DNA from: Paenibacillus sp. PK3_47
Lineage (GTDB): Bacteria; Bacillota; Bacilli; Paenibacillales; Paenibacillaceae
Direction: 5' to 3'
Assembly: GCF_023520895.1 (NCBI RefSeq)
Contig: NZ_CP026029.1
Location: forward strand, 62,001 to 126,000
DNA length: 64,000 nt
Positions within the stretch are counted from its first letter, which is position 1. Every line of letters begins with the position of its first letter. Shown in pieces: positions 25,837 through 34,612 of the stretch. Below the pieces are notes generated by a model. It was not told the DNA's origin and did not search any database. It was given only the letters and a program-made list of their open reading frames with translations. The position numbers were made by a program, and so were the translations under genes.

Positions 25837-26202
25837 TCAGATCAGTGAAATCGCCAGCAGCTCGAATAATACAAGCGGAAGAATAACATTGTTGTTCACC
25901 GGGCCGGGGTAAGGATATCCGGGTCCCGGATAATAACCGGGATAAGGTTTGTAATACGGGTTGTAAAAGCCGCGTGAATCCTCCGTTGTAATGGTAATTG
26001 AGAGGAACAGATTTTTGCTGTCTATACCGGCAATTTTCCCCTCATGTACCTGGCCGTCTATCATCTGCACCATTACATTGTGATTCAGATGATCCTTGCA
26101 GCAGTGATGCAGCGATTCTTTCACGCCATGCAGATGCTGCACAAGCGCCGGGTCTGCCTGATAAATAACTTTCGCTTGCTGTCCGGTACCATATGTCGGC
26201 AT
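25837..26202 (-). CDS. LSm-like small protein with Tyr/Pro/Gly-rich tail
   Basis: 121 residues. A His/Cys-rich segment (ESLHHCCKDHLNH) leads into VMVQMIDGQVHEGKIAGIDSKNLFL (Sm1-like), then a YYKPYPGYYPGPGYPYPGP stretch and a hydrophobic end LLAISLI. Paralogue of the 83-residue protein at 13177-13428. ATG 26202 lies 8 bases after GGAGGT. The Tyr/Pro/Gly tail suggests a structural or coat protein, which is speculative. Confidence 0.75.
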   Translation of the reverse strand: MPTYGTGQQAKVIYQADPALVQHLHGVKESLHHCCKDHLNHNVMVQMIDGQVHEGKIAGIDSKNLFLSITITTEDSRGFYNPYYKPYPGYYPGPGYPYPGPVNNNVILPLVLFELLAISLI

Positions 26203-26354
26203 GTTGTAAGACCTCCGTAATAGGTTTTGCTCCATTCTATGCAAATGCCCATATGGTGGTGTCTACTCCTGCAGGATCTTATCCGGACAGCAAAAAGCCG
26301 CACAACGGGCAGTTTCCCCTGTACGGCTGTTCCTCATATATCCTGTGCACCAGC

Positions 26355-27194
26355 TTAAAACGCCACTCCGATTCCGCCTTCGCCTGCATAAGTGCCCATT
26401 ACCGGCCCCATGCTGGAGAACAGAATTTCCTTGAAGGGATGCTTTTCGAGAATACGCTCCTTGATTTCCAGAGCCAGCTTTTCGGCATTACTGTGAACGA
26501 TGGCAATAACAGCCTGCTCATAATCATGCTGCTTCTCTTCAAGCTTGTTAAGCAGCTGGGTAAGCGCCTTGGGAAGCCCGCGTGTCTTCTCCACCACTTC
26601 AACGGTGCCCTCATCGCTGATTTTGAGCAGCAGTTTAATATTCAGCACAGAAGCCACCGCTCCGGACAAACGGTTCAGCCGTCCGCCCTTGATTACATTC
26701 TCAAGTGTATCAAGCGTAAAATACGCGGTGACTTCCTCAGCTTTGCGCTCTACCATGGCCTTCAGCTCTGCAAGGCTTGAGACGGTCTCAGACCATTTGC
26801 ACGCCATAGCCACCACCAGGGACAGCCCTCCGGAAAATGTCTTCGAATCTATAAGTTCAATCGCATTCGGAAACCCTTCTTCTTCATACATTTCCTTGGC
26901 GATCCTTGCGGCCTGATATGTACTGCTAATGTTGGAAGACATACAGATGACCAGAATGTCAGTGCCTGCCTCCACTTCCTTGAACTTATCCAGGAATACC
27001 TGCGGACTCGGACTGGCCGTCGTCGGCAGTTCTTTGGATTCACGCATTTTTGCATAAAAAGCCTTGGTATCCGTATCCTCCGGCATCAGCTCTTCCTGGA
27101 AATGGACCGGTAAATGAACAATCGTAACATCATATTTCTGAATGTACTCAAGGGGTAGGTCGGAACCGCTGTCCGTAATAATCTTGATGGTCAT
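26355..27194 (-). CDS. DegV family fatty-acid-binding protein
   Basis: 279 residues (TIKIITDSGSDLPLEYIQKY, SSNISSTYQAARIAKEMY, IDSKTFSGGLSLVV, GGRLNRLSGAVASVLNIKLLL, GPVMGTYAGEGGIGVAF). DegV/FakB proteins bind a fatty acid for phosphorylation by FakA, feeding phospholipid synthesis. ATG 27194 follows AAAGGAGAG. Stands alone. Confidence 0.95.
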   Translation of the reverse strand: MTIKIITDSGSDLPLEYIQKYDVTIVHLPVHFQEELMPEDTDTKAFYAKMRESKELPTTASPSPQVFLDKFKEVEAGTDILVICMSSNISSTYQAARIAKEMYEEEGFPNAIELIDSKTFSGGLSLVVAMACKWSETVSSLAELKAMVERKAEEVTAYFTLDTLENVIKGGRLNRLSGAVASVLNIKLLLKISDEGTVEVVEKTRGLPKALTQLLNKLEEKQHDYEQAVIAIVHSNAEKLALEIKERILEKHPFKEILFSSMGPVMGTYAGEGGIGVAF

Positions 27195-27343
27195 CAGGTG
27201 CTCTCCTTTCAATTCTATACTATTATAGCCATGTATAAGAGCCGTCAATAGTACATTTTATAACTTGTCAAAATCGGTTTTTTGTGCTACCACTTACCTA
27301 TATGGTAAGTTGTTAAGACCAGGAAACAGATTGGAGTGTAATC

Positions 27344-27556
27344 ATGAGCAAGAATAAAGTGTGGAACAGAGGCAAGCATAACGGCGGGGGTCTGCCCAAA
27401 AGAAACAAGCCTCCAGTAGACGCTGAAGCTTCCGTAAGTGCGCCCGAGGAGCCGGTTAATGCACGGATTGATACCGTCAAGCCGATGAACCGCAGCAACT
27501 GGGTCTCCCGGCCTGCGCGTGTAACCCCGAAGCCGCAAGATCGTAATCCACAATAA
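27344..27556 (+). CDS. Small basic hypothetical protein, 70 residues
   Basis: Strongly basic and disordered-looking (KNKVWNRGKHNGGGLPKRN, NRSNWVSRPARVTPKPQ), no Cys, no membrane segment. TTGGAGTG before ATG 27344 and a terminator after the stop support it. Family not recognised. Confidence 0.6.
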   Translation: MSKNKVWNRGKHNGGGLPKRNKPPVDAEASVSAPEEPVNARIDTVKPMNRSNWVSRPARVTPKPQDRNPQ

Positions 27557-27565
27557 TCTATACCC

Positions 27566-27604
27566 AAAAAGATGACTTCCGGCAGTATGGAGGTCATCTT
27601 TTTT
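27566..27604 (+). terminator. Terminator after the 70-residue protein gene
   Basis: AAAAAGATGACTTCC and GGAGGTCATCTTTTTT pair with an 8-base loop. Confidence 0.88.
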
Positions 27605-27652
27605 CATATTTCGACAAAATCATCGCAAGAAACAAATGACAATTTTCTATAT

Positions 27653-27681
27653 TTGTCAGCACGTTGCCAATATGCTATTCT
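27653..27681 (+). promoter_or_regulatory. Promoter of the SDR gene
   Basis: TTGTCA (27653-27658), 17 bases, TATTCT (27676-27681), 30 bases before the start codon; consistent with sigma-A. Confidence 0.6.
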
Positions 27682-27710
27682 GTAGCTATTAAGCGAAGAG
27701 GAGCATAAAT

Positions 27711-28451
27711 ATGACTGACTTAACCGGAAAAGTAGCGATAGTTACCGGATCTTCCCGCGGAATCGGCCGGACCGTGGCCAAGCAGCTGGCCGGTCTCGGA
27801 GCCAAGGTAGTGATCAATTATTCCAGCAGTCCGGAGAAGGCGATTGAAGCGGTTCAGGAGATTGTTGCTGAAGGCGGCGAAGCCATAGCAGTCCGTGCGG
27901 ATCTGGGCAATGTCAGTGAAGTCGGGCGTTTGTTTGCGGATACGCTCGCTGCTTATGGCAAGCTTGATATTCTGATCAACAATGCCGGCCTGATGATTAA
28001 CAAACCGCTGCCGGAGATTACCGAAGCTGATTTTGACAAGCAGTTCTCGGTGAACGTCAAAGGCACTTTGTTCGCAATTCAGCAGGCGATGAAGCACATG
28101 CAGCCGAACGGAAGAATTATTAATTTCTCCACTTCAGTGGTCGGGCAGATGTTCCCGTCCTACAGCGTGTACGCCGCCACCAAAGGCGCAGTCGAGCAGC
28201 TTACCCGCCAGCTGGCCAAGGAGTTCGGGCCGAAGGGCATTACCATTAATGCGATTGCTCCCGGTCCGGTGAACACCGAGCTGTTCAATACAGGCAAAAC
28301 GGTGCAGCAGATTGAAGCCATGAAGCAGATGAATGCCATGGGCCGCCTGGGCGAGCCTGAGGATATTGCAAATGTGGTAGAGTTCCTCGTCAGCGGACAG
28401 TCACAGTGGGTGACCGGGCAGACATTGCGCGTTAACGGCGGATTTATCTAG
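27711..28451 (+). CDS. Short-chain dehydrogenase/reductase (FabG-like)
   Basis: 246 residues, classical SDR: cofactor loop TGSSRGIG (12-19), NNAG (90-93), catalytic Ser in NFSTSVVG, Tyr154 and Lys158 (YAATK), C-terminus WVTGQTLRVNGGF. Arg after the Gly loop suggests NADP(H). Not in a fatty-acid gene cluster, so substrate is open. Monocistronic with a clear promoter. Confidence 0.93.
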   Translation: MTDLTGKVAIVTGSSRGIGRTVAKQLAGLGAKVVINYSSSPEKAIEAVQEIVAEGGEAIAVRADLGNVSEVGRLFADTLAAYGKLDILINNAGLMINKPLPEITEADFDKQFSVNVKGTLFAIQQAMKHMQPNGRIINFSTSVVGQMFPSYSVYAATKGAVEQLTRQLAKEFGPKGITINAIAPGPVNTELFNTGKTVQQIEAMKQMNAMGRLGEPEDIANVVEFLVSGQSQWVTGQTLRVNGGFI

Positions 28452-28471
28452 TCTATTACACTGGCAAAAGC

Positions 28472-28510
28472 AAAAAGGGATGAACGGCAACCGGACCGTC
28501 CATCCCTTTT
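28472..28510. terminator. Bidirectional terminator, SDR and GH43 operon
   Basis: AAAAAGGGATGAACGG (28472-28487) and CCGTCCATCCCTTTT (28496-28510) form a long stem with A and T flanks for both convergent units. Confidence 0.9.
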
Positions 28511-28530
28511 ATTCTTATAAGTGCGGGTTA

Positions 28531-30108
28531 TTAAACATTATGCTGCAGATCCTTACCTTCATAACGGAAGTGGGAAAAATCCGCATGGGCCCCGGCGAAT
28601 TGCCCCATATCGTGAGCGGCAATGCCGATAAAGTTACCTGTGAAGCCGCTGGAGAGAAAACCCAGCTCCTGTGAAGCATACAGTGGGGTCCATTCTCCGG
28701 CATCGCCGATACGGTAGTAGAACTGACCTGCAGTTCCTTCAGCGGATACGGCCAGTTGCACCGGAGAGTCTCCGTCAATAGCAATTGCTGCCGGCTCATA
28801 GCTGAAGCTGTTATCAGCGCATTTCATCAGCCGCAGCACCCTGCCCTGCTCCTGCGAGATGTAGGCGTACAAGTAATTCTCATCATTAAGATACAGCATC
28901 AGGCCGGCCATCTGCAGATAGTTCCGCGGCGCAAATTCAAGCGCCGTCTCCGCACGGAAGCTCATGTCCGTCTGCCGGATGGCCAGGATATGATGCCTGA
29001 ACAGGGACTGCACCGATTCACCGGCTGTCAGCCGGAGATACCCCTGACGCGCTGACAGAGAACACCAGCTGTCATCCGCCAGAATCCTGAGCGTATTCCA
29101 CTGCTTGTTCAGCTGCGGACCGCTGAAGTTGTCTTCGAACACTGTGCGGTGGACCGAACTGCCCACCGTTACGCCGTCAGGTGCCGGTACCTCTAGCTTC
29201 GGCTCATTCCCCCCGGTGCTGAGGCGAAGCCATCCTTCTGAATCCCAGTGCACCTGCTGCAGCGCCGTCTCGCGCCCAAGGATGGCATATTGTCCGTCCA
29301 CCGGACGGGTACAGAGATGCGCCATATACCACTCTCCGCCCGGTGTCTGCACCAGGCTGCCGTGTCCTGCACACTGCAGCGGCAGCTGCGGATTATTCCG
29401 TGAGGTAAGCATCGGGTTCAGCGGATCCACTTCGTAAGGACCGGCAAGCTCCCGGGAACGGGCAACAGTAACGGCATGACCGGAGCCTGTTCCGCCTTCG
29501 GCTGTAATCAGGTAATAATAGCCGCTGTGCTTGTAGATATGCGGCGCCTCAGTCTTCTTCAGCGGCGTACAGTCGAACAGCTTGGCCGGCTCGCCGGTCA
29601 GCCGCTGTAATGAAGGGTCGTATTCCTGGATCACAATGCCGCTGGATTTATTCCCCTCCAGAATGCGGTAATCCCACAGTGCATTGAGGAGCCACTTCCG
29701 GCCGTCGCTGTCATGGAACAGAGAAGGATCAAAACCGCTGCTGTTCAGATAGACCGGTTCGGACCACGGACCTTCGATGGACGGCGCGGTCATCAGGTAA
29801 TTATGGCAGTCCTTGAACGGGCGCTTGGTACTCTTCACGTCTGTATACAGCAGGTAGAACAGATTGTCATAGTAGCTGAGCTGCGGCGCCCAGATGCTGC
29901 CGTTCTTCGGATTGCCGCGGAGGTCCACCTGAGAGGTCAGAATATCGGTACAGTATTCCCATTCTGCCAGATTGGCAGATTGATAGACCCTCACGCCGGG
30001 CAGCCACTCAAATGAGGATACCGCAATATAGTAGGTCTCCCCCACACGAAGAATGCACGGGTCAGGGTTAAACCCGGGCAGTACGGGATTTTTAATCATT
30101 GCAGTCAT
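28531..30108 (-). CDS. GH43 family glycosidase (beta-xylosidase / arabinofuranosidase type)
   Basis: 525 residues: five-bladed GH43 propeller (1-about 310) with base Asp16 (GFNPDPCIL), second Asp in SSGFDPSLFHDSDG and acid Glu in EAPHIYKHSGYYYL, then a C-terminal beta-sandwich (about 330-520) typical of XynB-like enzymes. No signal peptide, so cytoplasmic. It would cleave xylose or arabinose from imported oligosaccharides, including pectin side chains. Last gene of the pectin run. ATG 30108 follows AGGTGG by 7 bases. Confidence 0.93.
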   Translation of the reverse strand: MTAMIKNPVLPGFNPDPCILRVGETYYIAVSSFEWLPGVRVYQSANLAEWEYCTDILTSQVDLRGNPKNGSIWAPQLSYYDNLFYLLYTDVKSTKRPFKDCHNYLMTAPSIEGPWSEPVYLNSSGFDPSLFHDSDGRKWLLNALWDYRILEGNKSSGIVIQEYDPSLQRLTGEPAKLFDCTPLKKTEAPHIYKHSGYYYLITAEGGTGSGHAVTVARSRELAGPYEVDPLNPMLTSRNNPQLPLQCAGHGSLVQTPGGEWYMAHLCTRPVDGQYAILGRETALQQVHWDSEGWLRLSTGGNEPKLEVPAPDGVTVGSSVHRTVFEDNFSGPQLNKQWNTLRILADDSWCSLSARQGYLRLTAGESVQSLFRHHILAIRQTDMSFRAETALEFAPRNYLQMAGLMLYLNDENYLYAYISQEQGRVLRLMKCADNSFSYEPAAIAIDGDSPVQLAVSAEGTAGQFYYRIGDAGEWTPLYASQELGFLSSGFTGNFIGIAAHDMGQFAGAHADFSHFRYEGKDLQHNV

Positions 30109-30141
30109 CGTTCATCCACCTTCCAGATTTCTTGTACATTT

Positions 30142-31044
30142 CTACAGATGTTCTGCCATAAAAGCCTGCCAGGCCACACGCATTTCCATTGTCTCCATGT
30201 GACCGCCCGTAGCTGTGATGTTCTGCCAATGCTCCGGTTTGCCTGCAGCCTCGTAAGCTGCGGTCAGCCCCTCTTCCAGCAGGCTCACTCCCTCAGCCGG
30301 ACACATCCGGTCGCTCCGGCCGTTCAGGCTCATCCGGGCGCGGGGAACAATCCGCTGCTGAATCTCCAGCGTCGTATAATGCTTGAGCAGTCCGGGGACA
30401 TAGGAGTAAAATCCGTGATAATCGAGTCCCCTCTTGTCAATCAAGGTCTGGGCCTCTACCTGGCCGCAAATGTCAACCGTAACGCTGACCCGCTCATCCA
30501 GCGCCGCCAGCCACCAGGCCATCAGACCGCCCATGGACATGCCGATGGTTCCGATTCTGCCGGCATCAATATCTGTGCGCGAGCACATATAATCCAGTGC
30601 CCGGCGGCTGTCATACAGCATCATGCCCCACAGTACCTTTCCCTGCCAGAGCATTTCCTTCACCAGCTCGCTCTCGGTTTTGCCGGCACGTTCATTGAAG
30701 CCCCACATGTCAATGCAGCACACGGCATAGCCCATATCCGTCAACGTCTTGGCAAAGGAAGGCTGCTGCAGATAAGGGCTGCTCTGCAGCAGCTCCTTGC
30801 GGCCGTTCGTGTAATTCCCGCCATGCGAGTGGTTGAACAGCACCAGCGGGAACGGACCTTCCCCTGCAAGCGGCTTTGCGACATACGCCGGCACCCGTTC
30901 CAGCCCGTTCAGCTCCAGCAGCAGACACTCCAGGCGGTAACCGTCATGAATTTCCTGCTTCAGCAGCACCGCTTCTACAGGCTCCAGGCCGTGCTCCGGC
31001 AGGTCGCCAAGCAGAGCTTCCAAGGGAATCATAGGCTTATCCAT
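30142..31044 (-). CDS. YtaP-like alpha/beta hydrolase (putative esterase)
   Basis: 300 residues, alpha/beta hydrolase with nucleophile Ser in GTIGMSMGGLMAWW and probable His in TATGGHMETMEMR; FNHSHGGNYTNGRKELL and LWQGKVLWGMMLYDSRRALDY recall B. subtilis YtaP. No signal peptide. In this operon it may remove acetyl or methyl esters from imported oligosaccharides; that is inference from context. AAGAGGTGG precedes ATG 31044. Confidence 0.85.
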   Translation of the reverse strand: MDKPMIPLEALLGDLPEHGLEPVEAVLLKQEIHDGYRLECLLLELNGLERVPAYVAKPLAGEGPFPLVLFNHSHGGNYTNGRKELLQSSPYLQQPSFAKTLTDMGYAVCCIDMWGFNERAGKTESELVKEMLWQGKVLWGMMLYDSRRALDYMCSRTDIDAGRIGTIGMSMGGLMAWWLAALDERVSVTVDICGQVEAQTLIDKRGLDYHGFYSYVPGLLKHYTTLEIQQRIVPRARMSLNGRSDRMCPAEGVSLLEEGLTAAYEAAGKPEHWQNITATGGHMETMEMRVAWQAFMAEHL

Positions 31045-31058
31045 GTCAAATCCACCTC

Positions 31059-32423
31059 TTATTCCTTCAGATTCAGATCGATCCCGGTGAGCGTAACCCG
31101 CTCTTCCAGCTGCTCCGGCTTACGGGTATTGCGGGACTCACAGCCGGTAAGTTCAACCCTGTCCCCGTTCTCAATGTAGAAGGCCGGGCCTTCATGGTTC
31201 TCAACCGTTACCTGATGGAACTTCACATCCCGCACATTGCCGAGGTAGAAGCCGCGGTTATGCATGTTTTCCATTCCGGTCATCATATCCGGATGGCCGG
31301 GAACGGCATTCTCCGCCATGGAAATATCCACATTGCTGAATGTAATCTCAGACACATACTGCTCTGCCAGCCCGTACAGGAATCCGGCAGCGGCATGCAC
31401 ATTGCGTGCCGTGATATTGGCAAAGTGAACCCGCCGGAAACAAGGAGTCTCGTCCGTAACCGGGTACGGATTCTTATCCCAGACATACTTCTCCTTGCCG
31501 CGCGGCCCGCAGAAGTAATATAAATTCATCGTGAACGGACACAGCACATGGTCCATGACGATGTTGGAAATGCGGATATCTTCAATCGTTCCGCCCCGTC
31601 CCCGCCGCGATTTCATGCGGATGCCGCGGTCAGTCTCCTTGAAGATGCAGTTGCTGATGACCACATTGCGGATATCCCCGCTCATCTCGCTGCCGAGCAC
31701 GACACCGCCATGCCCGTGGGCCATGGTGCAGTTCGTTATCGTAATATTTTCACACGGAATCCGCTCTGCCGTATCCTCGGTTCCGGCCTTAATCGCGATG
31801 CAGTCGTCTCCGACATCAATGCTGCAGTTACTGATCCGTACACCGGAGCAGGACTCGGGGTTAATGCCGTCCGTGTTCGGGGAATCCGCCGGGTTCAGAA
31901 TCGATACATTGTCGACCGTAATATTGCTGCACTCAATCGGATTCACCGTCCAGCTTGGCGAATTCAGCAGCGTGACATCTTTGATCGTTACTCTGCTGCA
32001 GCGGTCAAAGCTGATCAGCTTCGGACGCGGATACGCCAGCTCTTCACGGCGGTTGCGGAACACATCCCACCAGGGCCCGCCATTGCCTTCCAGCGTTCCG
32101 CTGCCGGTGATGGAGATATTGACCAGATCACTGCCGTAAATGCAGGAAGCATAGACCTGCTGCCGTACTCCTTCCCACCTGGACGCTACCACCGGGTAGT
32201 CAGCCTGATCCGTACTGAAGGAGAGAACCGCACCCGGACTCAGATGCAGCTCAATATTGCTTTTGAGGAAAATAGCACCGCTCTCAAACCGTCCGGCCGG
32301 AATGTACACCCTTCCGCCCCCTTCCCCGCTTGCCGCCGCAATAGCTTCGTTAATTGCTGAGGTCGCAAGCACTCCGCTGTCACGCTGCGCACCGAAATCT
32401 GTAATATTATACACCTGCTGCAT
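31059..32423 (-). CDS. GH28 family polygalacturonase, intracellular
   Basis: 454 residues, right-handed beta-helix of GH28. Catalytic set: Asp185 (NTDG), Asp206-Asp207 (VGDDCIAIK), His238 (GHGGVVLGSEMSG) and the R-x-K segment RGIRMKS. It cleaves galacturonide linkages by inversion, probably acting as an exo-enzyme on oligogalacturonides since it starts directly with VYNITDFGAQ and has no signal peptide. Start overlaps the GH105 stop by 17 bases. GGGGGAGG lies 5 bases before ATG 32423. Confidence 0.95.
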   Translation of the reverse strand: MQQVYNITDFGAQRDSGVLATSAINEAIAAASGEGGGRVYIPAGRFESGAIFLKSNIELHLSPGAVLSFSTDQADYPVVASRWEGVRQQVYASCIYGSDLVNISITGSGTLEGNGGPWWDVFRNRREELAYPRPKLISFDRCSRVTIKDVTLLNSPSWTVNPIECSNITVDNVSILNPADSPNTDGINPESCSGVRISNCSIDVGDDCIAIKAGTEDTAERIPCENITITNCTMAHGHGGVVLGSEMSGDIRNVVISNCIFKETDRGIRMKSRRGRGGTIEDIRISNIVMDHVLCPFTMNLYYFCGPRGKEKYVWDKNPYPVTDETPCFRRVHFANITARNVHAAAGFLYGLAEQYVSEITFSNVDISMAENAVPGHPDMMTGMENMHNRGFYLGNVRDVKFHQVTVENHEGPAFYIENGDRVELTGCESRNTRKPEQLEERVTLTGIDLNLKE

Positions 32424-33564
32424 GAGAACCTCCCCCGCCGGCAGCGCCAGCCGCTGCTCTTAATTGTTCAACCTCCGCACAGGCCTGCAGGAATGCGCCA
32501 AGGCCCTTCTGGTCATTCGTAATAATCGGCTCGCTGATATAATAGGCATAAGTGCCGTCACGCTGATCCGCTCCGCCCAGTCCGGCGACCTGGCAGTTTT
32601 TGTTCAGGTTGACCCAGCCTTCCTTGGTCTCCAGTACAAATTCGGCAATCAGTCCGTCGTAGGCACGGTTCAGCACCGTATTCCAGCTGGCATCCAGCAC
32701 GCCCAGGCGGATTCCCTTGCCAATTGCGTAGACAATCATGCTTGAAGCCGAGGCTTCCAGATAATTGCCTTTGCGTTCCCCGAGATTAACGACCTGATAC
32801 CATACGCCAGCTTCAGCATCCTGGAAATTCTTCAGGGCGGTTAATGTATCCCGCAGAATCCGTACCAGCTCAGCATAATCGGCATGATCCTCCGGCAGCA
32901 TCTCCAGCACATCAACCAGGGCCATCAGGTACCAGCCCATGGAGCGGCCCCAGAAATTCGGCGACAGTCCGGTTTGCGGATCACACCACGGCTGAGCCTT
33001 CTTTTCATCCCAGGCATGGAACAGCAGTCCGGTTACGGGATCTTTGGTGTGCTTTTCACATATAATGAACTGCTTCGTCACATCGCCCAGGTCTGCACCG
33101 TCTTCAAAAGCCAGCAGATACTGCAGATAGAACGGGGAACCCATATACAGGCCGTCCAGCCAAATCTGGTACGGATAAATGTTCTTATGCCAGAAGGCCC
33201 CCTCGGAAGTCCGCGGATGATGACGCAGCTGCTCCCGCAGGGAATCCGCCGCCAGCTTGTATTTCTCAAGCCCGGTCTCCGCATAGAGCGTAAACAGCAG
33301 CTTGCCGTTATTAATATGATCAATATTATTCTCATCCTGGCGGTATCCGCGGATGCTGCCGTCCTCCTGAATGAAATAATCCATATTGTCCGCGATGTAG
33401 TTATAGTACTTACGGTCGCCGGTCTGCTTCCAGAGCAGCTCAAAGCCCTTCAGAATCACACCGTAATCATAGGACCATTTACCGTTGTAGCCTTTCCCCT
33501 CATACAGCCGCGGCAGGCGCTCCATCAGCGTATCCGCCGTTCTGACAGCCCATTTCTCTCCCAT
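32407..33564 (-). CDS. GH105 unsaturated rhamnogalacturonyl/galacturonyl hydrolase
   Basis: 385 residues, (alpha/alpha)6 barrel of the YteR/YesR family. Landmarks: WSYDYGVILKGFELLW, FWHKNIYPYQIWLDGLYMGSPF (Asp), LFHAWDEKKAQPW and NFWGRSMGWYLMALVDVLEML. It removes 4,5-unsaturated uronic acid from products of pectate or rhamnogalacturonan lyases by hydration. No signal peptide; cytoplasmic. GGAGG before ATG 33564. Confidence 0.94.
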   Translation of the reverse strand: MGEKWAVRTADTLMERLPRLYEGKGYNGKWSYDYGVILKGFELLWKQTGDRKYYNYIADNMDYFIQEDGSIRGYRQDENNIDHINNGKLLFTLYAETGLEKYKLAADSLREQLRHHPRTSEGAFWHKNIYPYQIWLDGLYMGSPFYLQYLLAFEDGADLGDVTKQFIICEKHTKDPVTGLLFHAWDEKKAQPWCDPQTGLSPNFWGRSMGWYLMALVDVLEMLPEDHADYAELVRILRDTLTALKNFQDAEAGVWYQVVNLGERKGNYLEASASSMIVYAIGKGIRLGVLDASWNTVLNRAYDGLIAEFVLETKEGWVNLNKNCQVAGLGGADQRDGTYAYYISEPIITNDQKGLGAFLQACAEVEQLRAAAGAAGGGGSHAAGV

Positions 33565-33600
33565 TCTGCCATTCCTCCTTCTATTGGTAAAAGATAACGT

Positions 33601-34527
33601 TCAGCGCGTCCAGCCGGTATCTCCGCCGAATACCGCTTCAAGCGTGAAATTCATGGCTTCCCTTTGCTGCAGCTGCTTGGACCAGGCCACCCGTTCACCA
33701 GGCACTGCACCAGGCCCCCGGGAACCGTATTCGCCGTAATGCACGGTATTCCACACACTGTCTTTGCCCCAGTCATCCCAGCCCTCACGGCGGATATGCC
33801 CGCCCAGCCAGCAGTCCACGAATACTGTCCGCGCATAATCGCGCCACGGTCTCCCCAGGTACACACTGTTCTCTGCAGCGTCACTGACCAGACGGCACTT
33901 ATGAAACACAAAGCCCATGTGTTTATCTTCAGGCGTAGCAGCGGCGGTCACATAACCGTTGATCTCCTTGCCCAGATCCAGGCTGATAATTTCACATTCA
34001 TGAAAATATGCAGTCGCTGATCCAAAAATAAAATCAATATCCCCGGTAATCCGGCAGTGTTCAAAATAATTCCGCCCGCTCCGGTTCACCTTCTCTTCCT
34101 TCGGTTTGCCCAAGTAGAGCGTGTCCTGCGCCGCCAGGAACGTACAGTTCCGGAACACGGCCTTGTCCGCATCGACATACAGCGCCACCGCCTGGCCTAC
34201 CTTGCCGCTCCCGCCTGCTGTATTTTCAAAAATAATATTATCCACCCGGATATTGTCCCCGGTAATAGAAGTGCTGCATGAAGCAAATGTGCCCATCGGC
34301 TTCCCGTCACTGCCCGGCTTCGGCGCATAATCGTCATACACAAACCGGACCTCGCCTTCGCCAGTGATCCGCAAATCAGGTTTATCAATACGCAGCTTCT
34401 CATAATACACTCCAGCTTCGACCGTCAGCACCGTGAGCCCTTCTTTCCCGTCCGGGATGCTGTCCACCGCTGCCTGAACAGAAGTGAAATCTCCTCCGCC
34501 TGTCCTGCTGATCCGAATCTCCTTCAT
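33601..34527 (-). CDS. CE8 pectin methylesterase, intracellular form
   Basis: 308 residues, CE8 beta-helix. Gln134-Asp135 (LAAQDTLYLG), Asp165 (GDIDFIFGSATAYF) and Arg226/Trp228 (YLGRPWRDYARTVF) are the catalytic and binding residues that release methanol from methyl-galacturonate. No signal peptide, unlike secreted plant-pathogen enzymes, so it should act on imported methylated oligomers. ATG 34527 sits 8 bases after GGAGG; GTG 34536 lies within that site. First enzyme gene after the SBP terminator. Confidence 0.95.
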   Translation of the reverse strand: MKEIRISRTGGGDFTSVQAAVDSIPDGKEGLTVLTVEAGVYYEKLRIDKPDLRITGEGEVRFVYDDYAPKPGSDGKPMGTFASCSTSITGDNIRVDNIIFENTAGGSGKVGQAVALYVDADKAVFRNCTFLAAQDTLYLGKPKEEKVNRSGRNYFEHCRITGDIDFIFGSATAYFHECEIISLDLGKEINGYVTAAATPEDKHMGFVFHKCRLVSDAAENSVYLGRPWRDYARTVFVDCWLGGHIRREGWDDWGKDSVWNTVHYGEYGSRGPGAVPGERVAWSKQLQQREAMNFTLEAVFGGDTGWTR

Positions 34528-34564
34528 CTTTCTCACCTCCAGCTCTTCTGCCGCCAGTCCGTCA

Positions 34565-34592
34565 AAACGAACCCACCCCTTGCGGGTGGGCT
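34565..34592 (-). terminator. Hairpin between solute-binding protein and CE8 genes
   Basis: On minus CCCACCC-GCAAG-GGGTGGG then TTCGTTTT. A GC-rich stem with an imperfect T tract, so it may attenuate rather than stop transcription, giving more binding protein than enzymes. Confidence 0.75.
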
Positions 34593-34612
34593 CGCCAATC
34601 GTAATGCAGGGC

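Noticed and set aside
31548..32360. 270-codon frame on plus opposite the GH28 gene
   Set aside because: No recognisable domain, no binding site, and fully overlapped by a convincing polygalacturonase.
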